64,000 nt of DNA, taken from NCBI GenBank assembly GCA_017410165.1, contig JAFQRH010000009.1:1-64000 (forward strand). The letters are read 5' to 3'. This document shows, one piece after another, positions 60,970 to 64,000 of this stretch; within the stretch, counting starts at the first letter, position 1; every line of letters begins with the position of its first letter. The position numbers and the translations under genes are program-made. This DNA comes from Alistipes sp. GTDB taxonomy: Bacteria; Bacteroidota; Bacteroidia; Bacteroidales; Rikenellaceae. The notes beneath the pieces were generated by a model. It saw only the letters and a program-made list of their open reading frames with translations, ran no database searches and had not been told where the DNA came from.

Positions 60970-62277
60970 ATGAGAAGAATTTTAGTTTTTATCATTTCTG
61001 CGCTGCTAGCGTCCTGCTTTGACGCAAACGGACAGAACTTTCTGGAACGGCTGGGCCAGCGTGCCAAGAATGCCGTAGAAAACAAACTCGGAGATAAAGT
61101 GGAACAGGCCGTGAACGATGTCCTAGACGGAAATATCGGCGAGAAGAAAAAGAAGGAGACGGCCGATAAACAGACGGCCGATCCCGTCAGCCAGGACGCT
61201 GTCGCCATGCCTGACGCTGTCGCCATGCCTGACGCAAAAGTTCCTGCCCAGCCGAAGCAGGTGGAGACCTCCTATGCCAAGACCGACTTTGTGCCCGGCG
61301 ACGAGATCTTCTTCGACGACCCGGTCGAGGGCGAGAAGGTCGGGGAATTCCCTTCCCGCTGGGACTTTATCAGCGGAGAGGAATGTGAGATCATCACGCT
61401 GAACGGAGAGCAGGTCATCAAACTCTCCGGTTGGTACAGCATCATCAGCCCGCTGATGAAAGAGGCCGACTACCTTCCGGAAGATTTCACCATCGAGTTC
61501 GATGTATGGTCCAACAACAAGTACGGCAGTTCGAACAATGACCACATCGACCTGCTCCTGGGATCGGCAGAAACGGAAGAACTCGTAGTCGTCAATCTGA
61601 ACCCGGCATTCAACGAAAATCCGGCGGAGGGGGGACAGAGCGATATTTCCTATTCCTTCCGCTCTCCCGCCGGAGACCCTCGCCAAGGGTTGGCCAAGGG
61701 TGAATCCCTGACCCCGCTCATCCAGCCCGACAGCTGGCTGCACGTCGCCGTCTCTTTCAACAAGCGCGCATTCAAGTATTACGTGAACGGCGTGCGGATG
61801 ATCAACCTCCCCAACGTCATGCGTCCCACCCGGATGGCCCTGCGCTCCGTGTCGAACTGCGAGGAGAGGGACCGCTTCTACCTGAAGAATATTCGCATGG
61901 CCAAGGGCGCCGTACCGCTCTACGACCGTCTGATGTCCGAAGGCAAGATTATCACTTACGCCATTACCTTCGAGACCGGCAAGGCCGACCTTAAGCCCGA
62001 ATCCATGGTGGAAATAAACCGTGTGGCCAAATTGATGAAGGAGAACCCTGGCCTGGAGTTCGAGGTCCAGGGCCATTGTGACGCCACCGGAAGCGACAAA
62101 GTCAATGACCCGCTGAGCCAGAAGCGGGCCGAAGCCATCGTCGCCGCCCTGGTAGAAGAGGGGATTGCCGAAGCCCGCCTCACCCCAGTAGGCAAGGGCT
62201 CTCACCAGCCCATCGCCTCCAACAGCACGGACGAAGGCCGTGCCAAGAACCGCAGGGTAGAATTCATCAAGAAGTGA
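60970..62277 (+). CDS. OmpA-family lipoprotein with concanavalin-like domain
   Basis: The ATG at 60970 (MRRILVFIISALLASC) gives 435 residues with a lipobox at LLASC. After a charged linker with a duplicated VAMPDA unit, residues about 120-310 form a beta-rich domain (VEGEKVGEFPSRWDFISG, FTIEFDVWSNNKYG, WLHVAVSFNKRAFKYYVNG) like LamG/concanavalin folds. The last 110 residues are an OmpA C-terminal domain (ITFETGKADLKPESMVEINRVAKLM, VQGHCDATGSD, LSQKRAEAIVAALV, GRAKNRRVEF) that binds peptidoglycan. Codons are rich in TCC, CTG, GCC and CCC, unlike the TCG/CGA-rich core genes, so it was probably acquired from another lineage. Confidence 0.85.
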   Translation: MRRILVFIISALLASCFDANGQNFLERLGQRAKNAVENKLGDKVEQAVNDVLDGNIGEKKKKETADKQTADPVSQDAVAMPDAVAMPDAKVPAQPKQVETSYAKTDFVPGDEIFFDDPVEGEKVGEFPSRWDFISGEECEIITLNGEQVIKLSGWYSIISPLMKEADYLPEDFTIEFDVWSNNKYGSSNNDHIDLLLGSAETEELVVVNLNPAFNENPAEGGQSDISYSFRSPAGDPRQGLAKGESLTPLIQPDSWLHVAVSFNKRAFKYYVNGVRMINLPNVMRPTRMALRSVSNCEERDRFYLKNIRMAKGAVPLYDRLMSEGKIITYAITFETGKADLKPESMVEINRVAKLMKENPGLEFEVQGHCDATGSDKVNDPLSQKRAEAIVAALVEEGIAEARLTPVGKGSHQPIASNSTDEGRAKNRRVEFIKK

Positions 62278-62354
62278 GTGCAGAGTGAAACTTGCTTCGA
62301 CTCTGCCGAACGCCGCCGATGAATTGAGAAACAGTTTGTAAAAAAAGTAACATT

Positions 62355-63470
62355 ATGAAAAAGATAATCATTACCCTTTTCGCCCTGGCGATGATGATTC
62401 CCGCCAGGGCCCAGATGACCCCCGAAGCCGTGATGGGCATGACGCCTGATTTGCCCTCCACCGCAGTCCTCCTCAATTACTGGAAAAATAGTAACGACCC
62501 GTTTCATAATGAATATCCCAATTTAGACCTCTTGAACGAGTTCAGGGAAGCCTGGAATGCCGCCAATGACCAGATTCAGGACATGCAGGAAAAGACCCTC
62601 GCACCAGGCATGAAGAAAAATGCGATGGCCGGATTAGTTGCCGGAACAAACAAAACGGCAGGCGAGGTTGCCAATATGAGCGAGGCGGAGGCAAAGGCTC
62701 TCGCCATGTCCACCATGCAGGGACGCCTGTCCAGCATGGGACTCAGTCAGGCCGATTTTGCAAAACTTCAGCGAAGCGACCTATCGGATGAAGAGGCCAA
62801 GGCGATGGCCAGCAAAGTGATGGCCAAACAAACGGGCGGGCTCACGGCAAAGGACATCGAGGCCATGTCCCACATGACCGACGAAGAGCGGGCCGCCTTC
62901 ATGCAGGAATCCGGCCTGGGCGCATCCATAACCGCCAAGATGAATGCCGAGAAAGAGGGGCGCGCATCCTCTCAAAAGCAGTATCAGCTGGTTACGGAAC
63001 TGATTTCCTTGGGCCAGAAGGAACACAGTCTCCAGCAGAAGGCCATCGGGATGATTGAATCGGCCCGGAAGGAAGGCGTGGCTTTGTTTGACCGAAAGTA
63101 CCGGAAGGCGGATGAGCAGCACAGCGAAGAAATGCACCGGGCTGCGTTGGAACTGGAAGATGCTATCGGCGAAGCAGCGTATAAAGCCGCCCTGGCGCGC
63201 CTGAATGCAGCCCAGTCCGCTTGGTTCAGTAACATGAGCCAATTCTACGCAGAGTACATTCCCCTGTACCGCGATGCCGTGGCCGGTGCCATGGACTGCT
63301 GCCGCGCCGAGTTACTCCCCGTCAAAAGGCAGCATAAGGAGGTGATGGAACAGCTCTACGCACTCACCCGGAGTGCCGAATACGCCCTCTCCGAATCCAT
63401 CCCCTTTGAAGCTTCATACATGTACTTTGAGCTCTCCGAAAAAATTACGGAATTTGAACTAACTTTATAA
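62355..63470 (+). CDS. Secreted helical protein of unknown function
   Basis: A 371-residue protein with a signal peptide (MKKIIITLFALAMMIPARA). The mature part is nearly all helix, with Ala/Met/Glu-rich repeats around 110-190 (MSEAEAKALAMSTMQ, LSDEEAKAMASKVMA, MTDEERAAFMQESG) and long amphipathic helices after 200. No family recognised. It has the same foreign codon bias as the OmpA-like gene 77 bases upstream, so both were probably acquired together. Confidence 0.7.
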   Translation: MKKIIITLFALAMMIPARAQMTPEAVMGMTPDLPSTAVLLNYWKNSNDPFHNEYPNLDLLNEFREAWNAANDQIQDMQEKTLAPGMKKNAMAGLVAGTNKTAGEVANMSEAEAKALAMSTMQGRLSSMGLSQADFAKLQRSDLSDEEAKAMASKVMAKQTGGLTAKDIEAMSHMTDEERAAFMQESGLGASITAKMNAEKEGRASSQKQYQLVTELISLGQKEHSLQQKAIGMIESARKEGVALFDRKYRKADEQHSEEMHRAALELEDAIGEAAYKAALARLNAAQSAWFSNMSQFYAEYIPLYRDAVAGAMDCCRAELLPVKRQHKEVMEQLYALTRSAEYALSESIPFEASYMYFELSEKITEFELTL

Positions 63471-63481
63471 AAAATAGCAGC

Positions 63482-63541
63482 ACGAAAAAAGTCTTCGCAC
63501 TCATCGCCGTGGCAGCTATGATGCTTAAAACGGTTTTATAA
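63482..63541 (+). pseudogene. Truncated signal-peptide fragment
   Basis: ACG followed by KKVFALIAVAAMMLKTVL and a TAA. It is the beginning of a secretory signal peptide in the same GC-rich style as the two genes before, with ACG in place of ATG and an abrupt change to AT-rich sequence after about 63520. It marks the right edge of the acquired segment. Confidence 0.5.
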
Positions 63542-63587
63542 TTTATGACCAAAATATCCATTCGATTTTTATAATAACCGTGTGGAA

Positions 63588-63636
63588 GAAACAAACAACT
63601 CGTGAGCGTAACTCACGAGTTGTTTGTTGTTTTTGA
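63588..63636. terminator. Strong bidirectional terminator
   Basis: A 17-bp perfect stem AACAAACAACTCGTGAG/CTCACGAGTTGTTTGTT with T-rich flank, between the acquired segment and the adenine deaminase gene. Confidence 0.85.
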
Positions 63637-63700
63637 GGTAATCAGTACCCCTCCAAAATTAGCAAAGATGTATCAGAGCCGGCTCAATGCCTTGCTCGCG

Positions 63701-64000
63701 CTATTCCCACAACGAGGTAAAGCCGAATGCTATGCCATCAAACAGCCCCATATCAGTAAGTTTCAGGTCCGGAATGACCGGCAGCGCCATAAATGCCATT
63801 GTCATAAACGGTGCATTGATAGTGCAACCCATATCTTTTGCCATCTGTTTGAGCGCCAAGTGATTTTGGGCAACCTCCTCCGCTTTGAGCGTAGTCATCA
63901 ATCCGGCAATCGGCAACGGAAGGCATTTGATTTGCTCGCCATCACAAACCGTAATTCCACCCTTCTCGGCAATCAGGCGGTTAATCACCGTGACAATATC
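63701..64000 (-). CDS. ade: Adenine deaminase, 3' part (gene runs off the window)
   Basis: About 100 C-terminal residues are present: VINRLIAEKGGITVCDGEQIKCLPLPIAGLMTT, PFMTMAFMALPVIPDLKLTDMGLFD. This is the C-terminal domain of the Ade-type adenine deaminase, a metal-dependent amidohydrolase that turns adenine into hypoxanthine. The frame stays open to the window edge at 64000, so the metal-binding part lies outside. The GTG at 63986-63988 is internal and not a start. Core-type codon use returns here. Confidence 0.9.
   Translation of the reverse strand, partial: DIVTVINRLIAEKGGITVCDGEQIKCLPLPIAGLMTTLKAEEVAQNHLALKQMAKDMGCTINAPFMTMAFMALPVIPDLKLTDMGLFDGIAFGFTSLWE

Noticed and set aside
44179..64000. 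A second copy of the tRNA-Phe 3' end as right attachment site
   Set aside because: No matching stretch of the T-arm/acceptor sequence was seen downstream within the window by eye.

Overview
The window reads as a chromosomal segment of a Bacteroidales bacterium. Nearly every promoter that can be recognised has the Bacteroidetes form (TAnnTTTG at -7, often TTTG about 19-20 bases upstream), Shine-Dalgarno sequences are rare, and the gene content is typical of the order: CdaA next to an OmpH-like lipoprotein, a PspC/PadR/DUF2807 operon, a DAHP synthase-chorismate mutase fusion, S9 peptidase and S1/P1 nuclease. Core DNA has roughly 50-55% GC and favours TCG, CGA and GTA codons, which fits a Rikenellaceae/Alistipes-like member. 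The genus cannot be fixed from sequence alone.

Positions 1-44178 are core genome. From left to right they hold an EEP phosphatase/nuclease and IspE; an OmpH-like lipoprotein and the c-di-AMP cyclase CdaA; a methyltransferase and an S1/CvfB protein; a 34-residue lipoprotein unit, a TSUP transporter and UvrA; a secreted protein of unknown function; S1/P1 nuclease, DeoD and an aldose epimerase; Ung; MetK behind a leader resembling a SAM riboswitch; tRNA-Arg; and serine dehydratase. A long plus-strand run follows: Lon, KdsB, a GH2 enzyme, KdsA, KdsD, an organophosphate-type transporter, UbiD and an HHH protein, so three Kdo-synthesis enzymes lie together. After S21 come a DAHP synthase-chorismate mutase, an S9 peptidase, a PfkB kinase and PfkA, then the PspC/PadR/DUF2807 envelope-stress operon, a histidine phosphatase, a cysteine desulfidase and a Ca/Na antiporter. 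Two intergenic regions (38800-39056 and 43640-43945) carry degenerate tandem repeats with 10, 11 and about 25 bp units.

Positions 44179-60800 form an AT-rich accessory island. It starts at tRNA-Phe, immediately followed by a frameshifted tyrosine recombinase, and ends with two excisionase-like HTH proteins and a long structured hairpin. In between is a defence island: a minus-strand cassette (tRNA-like cloverleaf, HEPN protein split by a frameshift at an AT repeat, GIY-YIG/DUF4357 protein, TIGR02391 HEPN protein), a histidine-kinase remnant, a second HEPN protein, an Mrr-type restriction endonuclease, a GHKL-ATPase/Shedu-like nuclease fusion, an AbiE toxin-antitoxin pair and several unrecognised genes.

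Positions 60970-63541 hold two secreted-protein genes with clearly different, GC-rich codon use, bordered by two decayed secretory N-termini that lack ATG starts. The window ends in the 3' part of an adenine deaminase gene.

The strongest candidate for an undescribed system is the tRNA-like/HEPN/GIY-YIG/TIGR02391 cassette at 45819-48341.
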